Assembly (NCBI GenBank): GCA_024688225.1
Contig: JAILEI010000131.1
Location: 1 to 34,354 of the forward strand
Length of the DNA stretch: 34,354 nt
Direction of reading: 5' to 3'
Source: Succinivibrionaceae bacterium
GTDB lineage: Bacteria; Pseudomonadota; Gammaproteobacteria; Enterobacterales; Succinivibrionaceae
In this document: positions 18,265 to 27,068 of the stretch, piece after piece
How the letters are laid out: the number at the start of each line of letters is the position of its first letter
How positions within the stretch are numbered: position 1 is the first letter of the stretch
The notes under the pieces: generated by a model
Told to the model about the DNA's origin: nothing
Seen by the model: the letters and a program-made list of their open reading frames with translations, nothing else
Databases searched by the model: none
Made by a program: the position numbers and the translations under genes

Positions 18265-18688
18265 GCCTAGTTTTGGAGACTTGTCGTGGGGACCAGGCGT
18301 GGAAGCCGTGGGTGGGATATAAGGCTAGCATGAAATCCTGGCATGCCAGGTTATACGATGGGGCTGCCGCCGCTGGGCGCGCCCAATGGCTGGCTGAGCG
18401 CTTGGGCCAGGGCACCTGACTCGCAAACTGGGGGCCCTGACCTTGAAAGGAAAAAACTCAGGCGCGGGAAGTGAGTGTACACCGGGATCCGCTGGGTACC
18501 ATTCAAGGAGGCAGGGCAAAACGCGGCGCTTGCCCTTTGCCCATTAGCATGGGGGTTGCCCAGGGACGGTCCCGCCCCAGGGAGGCTGCCCGCGCGTGGG
18601 CATCGCCTGCGACCGCTTTTTGGCCGGCGCGGGACCTGCTCCCCCCAGGCCGCCCGCCCCCGGGATCTGAGTGCCCAGCCACTGCCCA
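18265..18688. other. Non-coding gap of about 420 bases
   Basis: No gene I can support. It contains a perfect 14-base palindrome CCTGGCATGCCAGG (18337-18350). A plus-strand frame 18207-18419 (70 codons) and an overlapping minus-strand frame have no ribosome-binding site and no recognisable family. I searched by eye for tRNA, 4.5S, RNase P and 6S signatures and saw none. The region looks like decayed sequence between two converging terminators. Confidence 0.5.
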
Positions 18689-18723
18689 GAAAAAGGAAAA
18701 CCCGGTCCCCCAGGGGAACCGGG
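18689..18723 (-). terminator. Terminator of the macA-to-OM-lipoprotein operon
   Basis: On the minus strand CCCGGTTCCCC pairs with GGGGACCGGG (18723-18713 with 18710-18701, one bulge), followed by TTTTCCTTTTT (18700-18690). It lies about 30 bases after the last stop codon of the operon. Confidence 0.9.
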
Positions 18724-18753
18724 ATCCTCACTCATTGCCCGGGAGGCGCGCGG

Positions 18754-20214
18754 CTAGGGCTGCGCGGTGGCCGCAGTGGCGGCCGGGGCGGCCTTGGCCT
18801 GCTGGGCCTGGTGCTCGGCAGGATCCATGACCTTCTCCATCACCGTGGGATCGGTGGAGTCGCCGCCGATGGCCGCCATCAGCGCCATCCTCGCGCCAAG
18901 GCCGTCACGGCGGATCTCCAGGAGGCCCAGGGAGGCGCTGCGCAGGTTGTCCGCGGCGTCGAGCAGGTCGTTGATCGGGGTCACGCCGGTGGAGTAGCGC
19001 TCGAAGTAGCGCGAGTAGTTGTTGCGGGCGAGCTCGAGCTCCTGCTTCTTGAGGCGGGTCTGCCGCTCATAGAGCCCCACCGTGGTCAGGCAGTCATAGA
19101 CGTCCTGCACCGCAGAGATGTAGGTCTTCACAAAGGCCAGCTGCGCGATCTCGTAGTCCTTGAGCGCGCTCTCCTCCTTCTTGGAGAGCTCGTTGTAGTT
19201 GAGGAACGGCAGCGTGATTGCCGCGCCGATGCTGCCGATCGGATCGGCGAGGAAGCGCGCCAGGGTCGAGGCCGAGCCGGTGGTGAGGCCGGCGTTGATG
19301 GTGAAGGTCGGGAAGAAGGCCAGGCGGGCGCTGTCATAGCCAGAGAGCGCGGAGCGCAGCTTGGCCTCGGCGCCCATCAGGTCCGGGCGGCGCTCGAGCA
19401 GCTGCGCGGGGATGCCCAGCGAGAAGTCCGGGGCAGTGGCGTCCTCGAGCTTGCCCACGTCCTCGTCATGGTCGGCGGTCTGCCCGAGCAGGGTGTTGAG
19501 CGCGGTGCGGGCCTTGTCGCGGGCGGCCTCGCGGGAGGCCAGCTGCTCGAGCACCTTGACGTGGTTGAGGCGCGCGGTGTCGACCTCGAGGAGGTCCACC
19601 GAGCCCACGCTGTACTTGCCCTCGATGGTGTTGAGGCGGGTCTTGGAGTCCGCGACCTCCTGCTCGCCGAGGCGGCAGGCCTCCTGGGCGTAGGAGTACT
19701 GCCAGTAGGCGCTCGCCGTGGTGGAGATGAGCGAGAGGCGCGTGGCGAGGTAGTCGAGCGCGGTGGCGCGCAGGGTCTGGTAGGCAGCCTCACGGTCAGC
19801 CGAGATGCGCCCCATGAAGTCCACCTCCCACGAGAGGCTGAAGCCGGTGGTCGAGGCGTTGGTGGTGGTGCCGTTCTCAAAGTTCTTCTTGCGCGAGGCG
19901 GCAATGCTCTCCGAGAGGGTCGGGTGCAGCGCGCTCTCCGCGATGCCCAGCTGGGCGCGGGCCTTGTCAAGGCTCAGCAGCGCGGTCCGAAGGTCGAGGT
20001 TGCGCTCGAGCACCCGCTCGATGATCGCGTTGAGGCGCTGGTCCTGGAAGGCCTCCCAGAACTTGCCCATCAGATCCTGCCCCTGGAACTTGTCCTCGGC
20101 GGGGAAGGCGGCCACCTGCTCGAGCGCCGGGCGCTCATAGGGGGTGTGGAAATGAGTGCAGGCGCACAGCAGCGCCAATGGCGCCACCAGCAGCGCCGTG
20201 GAAACTCTCTTCAT
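18754..20214 (-). CDS. Outer-membrane efflux lipoprotein, TolC/OprM (NodT) family
   Basis: 486 residues. It starts with a lipoprotein signal (lipobox Leu16-Cys17-Ala18-Cys19, so acylation at Cys19) and then shows the paired OEP domains of OprM-like channels. These are two long helical-hairpin repeats, recognisable around FWEAFQDQRLNAIIERVLE and again near FPTFTINAGLTTG. The C-terminal tail is Ala/Gln-rich. AAGGAG lies 6 bases before the ATG. It is the last gene of the operon led by macA and macB, so it most likely forms the outer-membrane exit of a MacAB tripartite pump for macrolides, lipopeptides or small peptides. The substrate is unknown. Confidence 0.92.
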   Translation of the reverse strand: MKRVSTALLVAPLALLCACTHFHTPYERPALEQVAAFPAEDKFQGQDLMGKFWEAFQDQRLNAIIERVLERNLDLRTALLSLDKARAQLGIAESALHPTLSESIAASRKKNFENGTTTNASTTGFSLSWEVDFMGRISADREAAYQTLRATALDYLATRLSLISTTASAYWQYSYAQEACRLGEQEVADSKTRLNTIEGKYSVGSVDLLEVDTARLNHVKVLEQLASREAARDKARTALNTLLGQTADHDEDVGKLEDATAPDFSLGIPAQLLERRPDLMGAEAKLRSALSGYDSARLAFFPTFTINAGLTTGSASTLARFLADPIGSIGAAITLPFLNYNELSKKEESALKDYEIAQLAFVKTYISAVQDVYDCLTTVGLYERQTRLKKQELELARNNYSRYFERYSTGVTPINDLLDAADNLRSASLGLLEIRRDGLGARMALMAAIGGDSTDPTVMEKVMDPAEHQAQQAKAAPAATAATAQP

Positions 20215-20246
20215 GTTCTCTCCTTAAGGTATGAATCTGGCAACGC

Positions 20247-21131
20247 CTACTCCCCCGCGGCCTCCAAGGTCTCGCGCAGGAAGTCCGTGGCATGGGGCAT
20301 GGACAGGCCAAAGTCGCGCTCGGCCTTAAGGCAGGACAGGCGCGAGTCCGCGGGGCGCGGCGCGGCGGCCGCAAATTCCTGGGAGCTGATGCGCTCCACC
20401 CTCGGCACCGTGCGCAGCAGGCCAAAGCCCTTGGCCTGCCTGGTGATGAGCTCGGCAAAGTCCGCCCAGCTCATGGCATCCCGCCCGGCAAAATGGTAGA
20501 TCCCGCAGGCCCCGCGGTCGGGAATGGCACGGGCAAGCATCGCCCCGATGCCCTGCGCGAGGGCGCGCGCCGGGGTGGGGCAGCCCACCTGGTCGCTCAC
20601 CACCCTCAGCACCGGCCGCGAGCGCGCGGCACGCAAAATGGACTTGGGGAAGCACTTGCCGTAGCGGCCAAAGACCCAGGCGGTGCGCACGATGAGGTAC
20701 TGGCAGCCGCTCGCCGCCACCAGCCGCTCGCCCTCGAGCTTGCTCTCGGCGTACACCCCCACCGCGTGGGGCTCCTCATCCTCCACGTGCGGGCTGCCGG
20801 TCGGCATCCCCAGCACATAGTCTGTTGAGACATGCACCAGCGGGACCCCGAGCTCCGCCGCGCACTGCGCAAGCAGGCCCGGCGCAGTGGCATTGAGGGC
20901 GAAGGCCGCCTCGCGGTCTGACTCCGCCTGGTCCACCGCGGTGTAGGCCGCGGCATTGACCACCGCCTCGGGGCGCAGCGCGAGGATCGCCTCGCGCGCC
21001 CCCGCGCCGGTGATGTCCAGCTCCTGGTGCGAGGGGGCGAGCAACTCCGCCCCCAGGCCCGGCAGGCACCCTGCCAGCTCCCGTCCGAGGAGGCCGGTGC
21101 CCCCCACCAGCAAAACCCGGGGTCCGCTCAT
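20247..21131 (-). CDS. rfbD: dTDP-4-dehydrorhamnose reductase family protein
   Basis: A 294-residue extended short-chain reductase, by family the last step of dTDP-rhamnose synthesis. The nucleotide motif GGTGLLG is at 10-16, then VNAAAYTAVDQAE. STDYV precedes the catalytic Y-x3-K of YAESKLEGE. The family usually reads STDYVFDG; here it is STDYVLGM, a small deviation near the active site. It overlaps the end of pepT by 4 bases (ATGA) and sits 32 bases before the efflux lipoprotein gene. rfbA, rfbB and rfbC are not in the window, so the partner enzymes must be elsewhere, or this copy acts on another nucleotide sugar. Confidence 0.85.
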   Translation of the reverse strand: MSGPRVLLVGGTGLLGRELAGCLPGLGAELLAPSHQELDITGAGAREAILALRPEAVVNAAAYTAVDQAESDREAAFALNATAPGLLAQCAAELGVPLVHVSTDYVLGMPTGSPHVEDEEPHAVGVYAESKLEGERLVAASGCQYLIVRTAWVFGRYGKCFPKSILRAARSRPVLRVVSDQVGCPTPARALAQGIGAMLARAIPDRGACGIYHFAGRDAMSWADFAELITRQAKGFGLLRTVPRVERISSQEFAAAAPRPADSRLSCLKAERDFGLSMPHATDFLRETLEAAGE

Positions 21132-22408
21132 TTCCCTTCCCCTGCAAGGCCCAGGACAATCGCCCGGGCCACCTCGTAAGACTTAACCATCCCCTCCACG
21201 CTCAGGCACTCCATCGGGCCATGGAAGTTCATGCCCCCGGTGAAGAGGTTCGGGCAGGGCACCTTGGCGTCGGCAAACTTCGAGCCGTCGGTGCCGCCGC
21301 GCACCCGCACCTCGCGGCACTCCACCCCGCACTGCGCGAAGGCGCGCCGGCAGAGGTCCATGAAGCCGCCGTGGCGGGCGATGACCGCCTCCATATTGCC
21401 ATACTGGCGGCGGAGTGTAAGCCCGCAGCTGCCCGCGCCGTGACGCGCCTCAACCAGCGCCGCCGCCTGCCTGAGGTAGGCCAGGCGCCGCCCCATCCCC
21501 TCCTCGCTGAAGTCGCGCACGATGAGGGCAAGGCGCGCCTCGGTGCTGTTGCCTGAGAGGGAGGTGAGGTGGTAAAAGCCCTCGTCCCCCTGGGTGGACT
21601 CAGGGCGCTCCGCGGCGGGCAGCAGGGCCATGAAGTCCTGCGCCACCACCAGCGCGTTCACCAGGCGGCGGTAGCCGCTCCCGGGGTGGATGGCGCGCCC
21701 GTGGCACTCGAGCACCGCCTCCTGCGCGTTGAAGGTGGCAAAGTTTATCTCACCAATGGCCCCGCCGTCCACTGTCAGCGCGTAGGGGGTGTCACAGGGC
21801 GCCCCGCCATGGGTGAAGGAGGCGCCAGTCTCCTCGTCCACCGAGAAGGTCACCGCCACGCGGCCGTGCGCCGGGGCGCCCTCCTTGGAGAGTTCCTTCA
21901 GCAGGTGCAGCAGCACCGCCACCCCCGCCTTGTCATCGGCGCCGAGCAGGGTGCGGCCGTTGCCCACCACCAGGCTGTGGTGCAGGCAGAGCCTAAGATC
22001 GGGGGTGTTTTCCACATTGAGCGTGATCCCGGACTCAAGGGCGATGTCCCCGCCCTGGTAGTCGGTGACCAGCGAGGGGCGCACGTTGGCGCCGGTGAAC
22101 TCGGGGGAGGTGTCAAGGTGCGCCACCAGGGTGATGCCCGGCACCGCCTCCAGGCCCGGGGTGGCCGGCAGCTCGGCGCGCACGTAGCCGTTGCCATCCT
22201 GCGTGGCGGCGATGCCCCACTTGCTCAGCAGCGAGAGCAGGTAGGCCCCGAGGCGCAGCTGCCCGGCGCTCGAGGGCACGGTCTGGGAGGCGGGGTCTGA
22301 GGCGCTCTCATAGGAGATGAGCTTGACAAACAGCGCGAGCAGCGGCCAGCCGGCGCAGTGCGCCGCCAGCTCCTCCACGCTGCCCCGTTGCACCGTGTTC
22401 CCTTGCAT
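21128..22408 (-). CDS. pepT: Peptidase T (tripeptidase)
   Basis: A 426-residue M20-family metallo-aminopeptidase that releases the N-terminal residue of tripeptides in the cytoplasm. The dizinc ligands are visible: His in LVAHLDTSPE, Asp in GADDKAG, Glu in DEETG, Asp in VDGGAIGE and the C-terminal His in GMNFHGPMECLS. It begins 3 bases after the macB stop and overlaps the start of rfbD. Its place inside an efflux operon is unusual; in enterobacteria pepT stands alone and responds to oxygen through FNR. Confidence 0.93.
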   Translation of the reverse strand: MQGNTVQRGSVEELAAHCAGWPLLALFVKLISYESASDPASQTVPSSAGQLRLGAYLLSLLSKWGIAATQDGNGYVRAELPATPGLEAVPGITLVAHLDTSPEFTGANVRPSLVTDYQGGDIALESGITLNVENTPDLRLCLHHSLVVGNGRTLLGADDKAGVAVLLHLLKELSKEGAPAHGRVAVTFSVDEETGASFTHGGAPCDTPYALTVDGGAIGEINFATFNAQEAVLECHGRAIHPGSGYRRLVNALVVAQDFMALLPAAERPESTQGDEGFYHLTSLSGNSTEARLALIVRDFSEEGMGRRLAYLRQAAALVEARHGAGSCGLTLRRQYGNMEAVIARHGGFMDLCRRAFAQCGVECREVRVRGGTDGSKFADAKVPCPNLFTGGMNFHGPMECLSVEGMVKSYEVARAIVLGLAGEGK

Positions 22409-22411
22409 TCG

Positions 22412-24382
22412 CTACTCCCTGGCCAGTGCCTCGATGGGGTTGAGCCGCGCCGCCGAGCGCGCCGGCATGAAGCCAAAGGCGATGCCAATCAGCGAGGAGG
22501 TCACCACCGCGGCCACGATTGAGAAAACCGAGAAGGACATGGCGATCCCCGGCGCCAAGTAGCCAAGGGCCTGCCCCATGAGGAATGATAGCACCACTCC
22601 CAGGAATCCGCCCATCAGGCAGACCAGCACCGACTCGATGAGGAACTGCGCCATGATGTCGGCCTGCCGCGCCCCCACCGCCATGCGGATGCCGATCTCG
22701 CGGGTGCGCTCGGTCACCGAGACCAGCATGATGTTCATCACCCCGATGCCGCCCACCAAAAGCGAGATCACCGCGATCGCCGAGATGAGCAGGGTGAAGG
22801 TCTGGGTGGTCTCGTTGATGGAGCGCATGATGGTGTCCGAGGACATCACGAAGAAGTCCACGCGCCCGTGGCGGGTGGTGAGCAGCGCCTTGAGGCTCTT
22901 CTCCGCCACCGCCGCCGAGAACCCGTCCTTGATGCGCAGCACGATCGAGGAGAGGTAGTTCTGGTTCATGAGCCGCGACATCACCGAGGTGTAGGGCAGG
23001 TAGACCATCAGCTGCCCCTCGCGCATGAAGGGCGAGTCGGTCTTCTTGAGCACCCCCACCACGGTCACGGGCAGGGTGTTGAGCAGCAGCTTGCGCCCCA
23101 CCGGGCTGGTGGCGCCAAAGAGCGAGCTCGCGGTGTTGCTGTCGATGACCGCCACCTGCGAGCGCTCGCGCTCCTCGCGCTCGTTGAACAGGCGCCCCGC
23201 CTCGATCTCCATGCCATAGACGCGGAAGTAGTTGGTGGTCACCCCGTAGGCGGTGCCGTCGCTCTCCTTGTTGCCCTGGCGGATCAGCACCGAGCGGGTC
23301 AGGGTCGAGGTCGCCGAGTCCACGAAGGGCTGGCCCTCGAGCACCTGCAGGTCCCTAACCGTGAGGGTGCGGTGCTTCCCCGAGCGCACGTCGCCCATGT
23401 GGGTGCCCGGGTAGACGGTCAGGGTGTTGGTGCCCAGGGCGCTGATGTTGGAGATGATCCGCTCCGAGGCCCCCCGCCCCAGCGCCACCACCGAGACCAC
23501 CGCCATGATGCCGATGATGATGCCGAGCATGGTCAGCAGGGTGCGCAGGCGGTTGGAGCGCATCGCCCGCGAGGCCATCACGAAGGCCTCATAGAACCGG
23601 TCAGCGAGGCTGCGCCAGGTGTGCGCCCAGGAGTTGTTGATCACCGCCTCCGCGCCCCCCGGCGCCGCGGGGGCGGCCTTTGGGGCCTCAGGGTTTTGCT
23701 CGTCGGAGACCACCGTGCCGTCGCGGATGGTGATGATGCGCCGCGCGCAGCGGGCGATGCGCGGGTCGTGGGTGACGATGATGACCGTGTGCCCCTCGGC
23801 GTTGAGCTCGGAGAGGATGCGCATCACCTCCTCGCCGCTCTTGGTGTCGAGGGCGCCGGTGGGCTCGTCGGCGAGGATGATCTGCCCGCCGTTCATCAGC
23901 GCCCGGGCAATGGAGACGCGCTGCTGCTGGCCGCCCGAGAGCTGGCTGGGCCGGTAGCCCTCGCGCTCGGAGAGCCCCAGGCGCCCGAGGAGATCCGAGG
24001 CGCGCGCGGCGCGCCTTTGCGGGCGCACCCCGGCATAGATGGAGGGGACCTGCACGTTCTCGCTGGCGCTCAGGTGCCCGAGCAGGTGGTAGCGCTGGAA
24101 GATGAAGCCAAAGAAGTCGCGGCGCAGCTGCGCGAGCTCGTCGGGGAGCATGGCGCTGGTGTCCTGCCCGCCCACCTCGTAGCTGCCCCCGGTCGGGGCG
24201 TCAAGGCAGCCGATGATGTTCATCAGGGTCGACTTGCCCGAGCCCGAGGGGCCGATGATCGCCACCATCTCGCCGCGGCGGATCTCAAGGTCGATGCCGT
24301 GCAGCACCTCCACCTCGCCATCCCCCGAGGGATAGGAGCGCCGCACCCCGCGCAGGGTGAGGAGGGTCTCCGCCGCCCCCAT
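22412..24382 (-). CDS. macB: MacB, ABC-type efflux ATPase/permease
   Basis: 656 residues. The N-terminal ABC domain has Walker A GPSGSGKST (44-52), the signature LSGGQQQRVSIARAL and Walker B ILADEPTGALD. It is followed by one transmembrane helix, a large periplasmic domain and three C-terminal helices (FtsX-type), the mechanotransmission layout of MacB. Its ATG overlaps the macA stop by one base (TGATG). With MacA and the OM lipoprotein encoded three genes downstream it would form a complete pump. Confidence 0.97.
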   Translation of the reverse strand: MGAAETLLTLRGVRRSYPSGDGEVEVLHGIDLEIRRGEMVAIIGPSGSGKSTLMNIIGCLDAPTGGSYEVGGQDTSAMLPDELAQLRRDFFGFIFQRYHLLGHLSASENVQVPSIYAGVRPQRRAARASDLLGRLGLSEREGYRPSQLSGGQQQRVSIARALMNGGQIILADEPTGALDTKSGEEVMRILSELNAEGHTVIIVTHDPRIARCARRIITIRDGTVVSDEQNPEAPKAAPAAPGGAEAVINNSWAHTWRSLADRFYEAFVMASRAMRSNRLRTLLTMLGIIIGIMAVVSVVALGRGASERIISNISALGTNTLTVYPGTHMGDVRSGKHRTLTVRDLQVLEGQPFVDSATSTLTRSVLIRQGNKESDGTAYGVTTNYFRVYGMEIEAGRLFNEREERERSQVAVIDSNTASSLFGATSPVGRKLLLNTLPVTVVGVLKKTDSPFMREGQLMVYLPYTSVMSRLMNQNYLSSIVLRIKDGFSAAVAEKSLKALLTTRHGRVDFFVMSSDTIMRSINETTQTFTLLISAIAVISLLVGGIGVMNIMLVSVTERTREIGIRMAVGARQADIMAQFLIESVLVCLMGGFLGVVLSFLMGQALGYLAPGIAMSFSVFSIVAAVVTSSLIGIAFGFMPARSAARLNPIEALARE

Positions 24383-25581
24383 CAGAACGGCCCCCGGTGG
24401 CGGCGCTTGTTCTCCTCAAGGGCCTGCGCCTCGGTGCTGCGCACGTCATCCCCGAGCACGATGCGATCCCCCTCCTCAAGCCCTTCCTTAATCTCCACGT
24501 AGCGGTCGTCGCGGATCCCGGCGAGGCACTCGCGGCGGTCCACCGCCCCGCCCTCCCCGAGCACATAGACCGTGACCTTGCCCGCGCCGTCGCTGCGCAG
24601 CGCGGTAAGCGGCACCGCCAGCGCATCCTTGGCGCTCGCGATGTCGATGGTGACGTCGGCGGTCATGTCAATGCGCAGGATCCCCTCGCTGTTGTCCACG
24701 TCGAGGAGGGCGTTGTAGTAGATCGCCGAGGAGGTCGAGGAGGAGCTTGAGGAGCTGCTGCTCGAGGTCTCGTCGGCGCTGCTCGGCGCGAGCTTGATCT
24801 CGCGCAGCGTGGCCGAGAAGCGGCGCTCCGGCAGGCCGAGGATGGTGAAGTAGCAGGGCATGCCCTCGGTGACCTTGACCACGTCCGCCTCGGAGATCTC
24901 GGCCTTGACGGTCATGGTGTCGAGGACCGCCAGGCGCAGGATGGTCGGGGTGGTCTGGTTGGCGTTGACCGTCTGCCCCTCCTCAACCGGGACCCCGTAG
25001 ACCGTGCCGTCCATCGGCGCCACGATCTTGGTGTAGCCGAGGTTGGTCTCGGCGGTCGCGACCTCGATCTCGGCCTGCTCGCACTGCGCCTGAAGGCTAT
25101 CGAGGGCGGCCTTGGCCATCTCGTACTCGGCCTCGGAGGTCTCAAAGTCCTGCTGCGAGGTGGCGCGCAGCGACAGCAGCTTGCGGTCGCGCTCGTAGGT
25201 GGCCTTCTTTTTCTTGAGGTCGGCGCTCTTGGAGTGCATCTCCGCGGCGATGCGCTTGAGCTCCGCGCGCGCCTTGCGGAGGTTGTTCTCCTGCAGGTCG
25301 GGGTCAATCTCGGCGAGCAGGTCGCCCTTCTTGACCCGGTCGCCGGTGCCCACGTGCAGCTTGACGATCTTCCCCGAGACCTGGGCGCCCACGTCCACCT
25401 CCACCCGCCCCTCGAGGGTGCCGGTGGCAAAGACCTGGCTGGTGATGTCCCGCCGCTCCGCGGGCACCGTCATGTAGGTCGGCGCCGGCTCGCGGGGGTA
25501 GAAGTAGTAGCCGCATCCCACGGCGGCGGCCAGCAGCAAGGCGAGCGCGGCCATCCTGGACTTGCGGGGGCGCTGGGACAT
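24382..25581 (-). CDS. macA: MacA, periplasmic adaptor of the MacAB pump
   Basis: A 399-residue membrane-fusion protein: an N-terminal hydrophobic anchor (about 13-30, with a Cys that is a weak lipobox), lipoyl and beta-barrel domains (VDVGAQVSGKI, then GDRVKKGDLLAEIDP), a helical hairpin and a membrane-proximal domain. The start MSQRPRK at 25581 is chosen for GGAGG 8 bases upstream; an ATG 15 bases earlier is less well supported. A run of ten serines, then TSS, occupies residues 273-285, in a loop before AIYYNALLDV. It uses mixed Ser codons, so it is not a simple slippage tract. First gene of the five-gene operon. Confidence 0.93.
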   Translation of the reverse strand: MSQRPRKSRMAALALLLAAAVGCGYYFYPREPAPTYMTVPAERRDITSQVFATGTLEGRVEVDVGAQVSGKIVKLHVGTGDRVKKGDLLAEIDPDLQENNLRKARAELKRIAAEMHSKSADLKKKKATYERDRKLLSLRATSQQDFETSEAEYEMAKAALDSLQAQCEQAEIEVATAETNLGYTKIVAPMDGTVYGVPVEEGQTVNANQTTPTILRLAVLDTMTVKAEISEADVVKVTEGMPCYFTILGLPERRFSATLREIKLAPSSADETSSSSSSSSSSTSSAIYYNALLDVDNSEGILRIDMTADVTIDIASAKDALAVPLTALRSDGAGKVTVYVLGEGGAVDRRECLAGIRDDRYVEIKEGLEEGDRIVLGDDVRSTEAQALEENKRRHRGPF

Positions 25582-25693
25582 GATCTGATCCTCCATGGCT
25601 GTTCCTGCTGGCCATTGTGCCCGGCCGGGAGTTAGCGAAGAATTAGCGGCTTGGTGCCGGGACCGCCATTTTACACCCCGCGCGCCCCTCCCC

Positions 25694-25727
25694 CCCGGCC
25701 CTGCCCCAGGGCGGTGCCGGGTTTTTT
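25694..25727 (+). terminator. Orphan terminator in the macA-rlmI intergenic region
   Basis: CCCGGC (25694-25699) pairs with GCCGGG (25716-25721), with inner GCCC/GGGC pairs and a small internal mismatch; six T follow (25722-25727). It points in the plus direction, but the genes on both sides are transcribed away from it (macA minus, rlmI further downstream). It may end antisense RNA or a small RNA starting within or before 25600-25690. Confidence 0.7.
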
Positions 25728-25779
25728 GCCCCCGCCTTCTGGGCCAAATTCCCCGCCCCCGTGCCAAAGCCCCGCAAAG

Positions 25780-25795
25780 TGTGATATAAATCACA
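25780..25795 (+). promoter_or_regulatory. Perfect CRP-type palindrome upstream of rlmI
   Basis: TGTGATATAAATCACA is a perfect TGTGA-N6-TCACA inverted repeat, 52 bases from its centre to the rlmI ATG and about 207 from the macA start. The core TGATATAAA also reads as an extended -10, so a bound protein could block a promoter there. FNR is less likely since its half-site is TTGAT. The -10 spacing seen at other TGTGA promoters in the window is not met in either direction. Confidence 0.7.
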
Positions 25796-25839
25796 GCATT
25801 GTGCGTCTGTCCCGCCCCGTCCCTTGGAGGTATCGCGCC

Positions 25840-27045
25840 ATGACCTTTTCCTTTCCCTACGCCCGGGTGTTCCTCAATGAGGGGCGCGAGCGCGCCTCGC
25901 TGCGCCACCACCCCTGGGTCTTCTCCCAGGCCATCGCCCGCACCGAGGGCGAGCCGCACAGCGGCGATCCGGTGACCCTGCTCGACGCGGCGGGGAACTT
26001 CCTTGGCTACGGCATCTACAGCGAGAAGTCGCAGATCCGGGTGCGCCTGCTCTCCTTCCGCGAGGAGGAGCGCCTCGAGGACGGGCTCATCGCCTCGCGC
26101 GTGGCCCGGGCGGTGATGGCCCGCGAGCCGCTGCGCGCGCGCGGCAACGACGGCCTGCGCCTCATCGCCTCCGAGGGCGACTTCCTCCCGGGCCTCATCG
26201 TCGACCAGTACAACCAGTACCTGGTGGTCTCCTACTCCTCCCACGCCATGGAGGCCTTCCGCAAGCCCATCACCGCGGCCCTTTCCGAGCTGTTCCCCGA
26301 CTCCCCCATCTATGAGCGCTCGGACGCAAGGTCGCGCCTCAAGGAGGGCCTGCCGGTGCGCAACGGCCCGGTGCGCGGCGATCCCCCGCCCGAGCTCATC
26401 TACGTGCGCGAGAACCAGGAGATCCTGCTGCCCGTGGAGATCCGCGGCGGCCACAAGACCGGCACCTACCTCGACCAGCGCGAGAACCGCCGCCTCGCCT
26501 CCACCCTCGCCCGCGGCGCCAAGGTGCTCAACTGCTTCTCCTACACCGGCGGCTTTGGCCTGTGGTGCCTGCTCGGCGGCGCCCGCATGGTCCACAACGT
26601 CGACATCTCCGGGCCGGTGCTGCAGGTGGCCAAGGCGGCCGTGGCGCACAACCACCTCGACCCCGGCCACTGCCGCTTCATCAAGGACGACGTCTTTGAG
26701 TACCTGCGCACCGCCCGTGAGCAGGGCGAGTCCTACGATCTCGTGATCCTCGACCCGCCCAAGTTCGCCGAGAGCGCCGCCCACCTCAAGAGCGCCTGCC
26801 GCGGCTACCAGGACATCAACCGCCTCGCCCTCTCGCTGGTGCGCCCGGGCGGCACCCTGCTCACCTTCTCCTGCTCCGGGCTCATCAGCCCCGAGCTGTT
26901 CCAGAAAATCGTCGCCGACGCCGCCCTCGAGGCCGGGGTCGACGGCCGCTTCACCCGCGCCCTGCGCCAGGACGAGGACCACCCGGTCGCCCTGCCCTGC
27001 CCCGAGGGACTGTACCTCAAGGGCTTTGAGGTCACCGTGGGCTGA
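25840..27045 (+). CDS. rlmI: 23S rRNA m5C1962 methyltransferase RlmI
   Basis: Methylates C1962 of 23S rRNA using S-adenosylmethionine. 401 residues against 396 in E. coli: an N-terminal PUA domain (about 1-75), an EEHEE-type linker domain and a C-terminal Rossmann methyltransferase. Motif IV is LDPPKF at 304-309, and the catalytic Cys345 lies in TFSCSG, both typical of RlmI. GGAGG lies 9 bases before the ATG. The stop is 23 bases before the pyrophosphatase gene, so they are probably cotranscribed. Confidence 0.95.
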   Translation: MTFSFPYARVFLNEGRERASLRHHPWVFSQAIARTEGEPHSGDPVTLLDAAGNFLGYGIYSEKSQIRVRLLSFREEERLEDGLIASRVARAVMAREPLRARGNDGLRLIASEGDFLPGLIVDQYNQYLVVSYSSHAMEAFRKPITAALSELFPDSPIYERSDARSRLKEGLPVRNGPVRGDPPPELIYVRENQEILLPVEIRGGHKTGTYLDQRENRRLASTLARGAKVLNCFSYTGGFGLWCLLGGARMVHNVDISGPVLQVAKAAVAHNHLDPGHCRFIKDDVFEYLRTAREQGESYDLVILDPPKFAESAAHLKSACRGYQDINRLALSLVRPGGTLLTFSCSGLISPELFQKIVADAALEAGVDGRFTRALRQDEDHPVALPCPEGLYLKGFEVTVG

Positions 27046-27068
27046 GCAAGCAACAGGAGCACCATCAG

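Noticed and set aside
18207-18419. A 70-codon frame as a possible transposase fragment
   Set aside because: No transposase motif, no ribosome-binding site, and it overlaps a tandem repeat whose period breaks the reading frame.
18475-20499. A 674-codon plus-strand frame opposite the OM lipoprotein gene and the end of rfbD
   Set aside because: It runs through the operon terminator and opposite two well-recognised genes; its translation is low-complexity Gly/Val/Arg/Leu.
22868-24502. A 544-codon plus-strand frame opposite macB
   Set aside because: His/Arg/Gly-rich antisense shadow with no start signal; macB on the other strand has every ABC motif.
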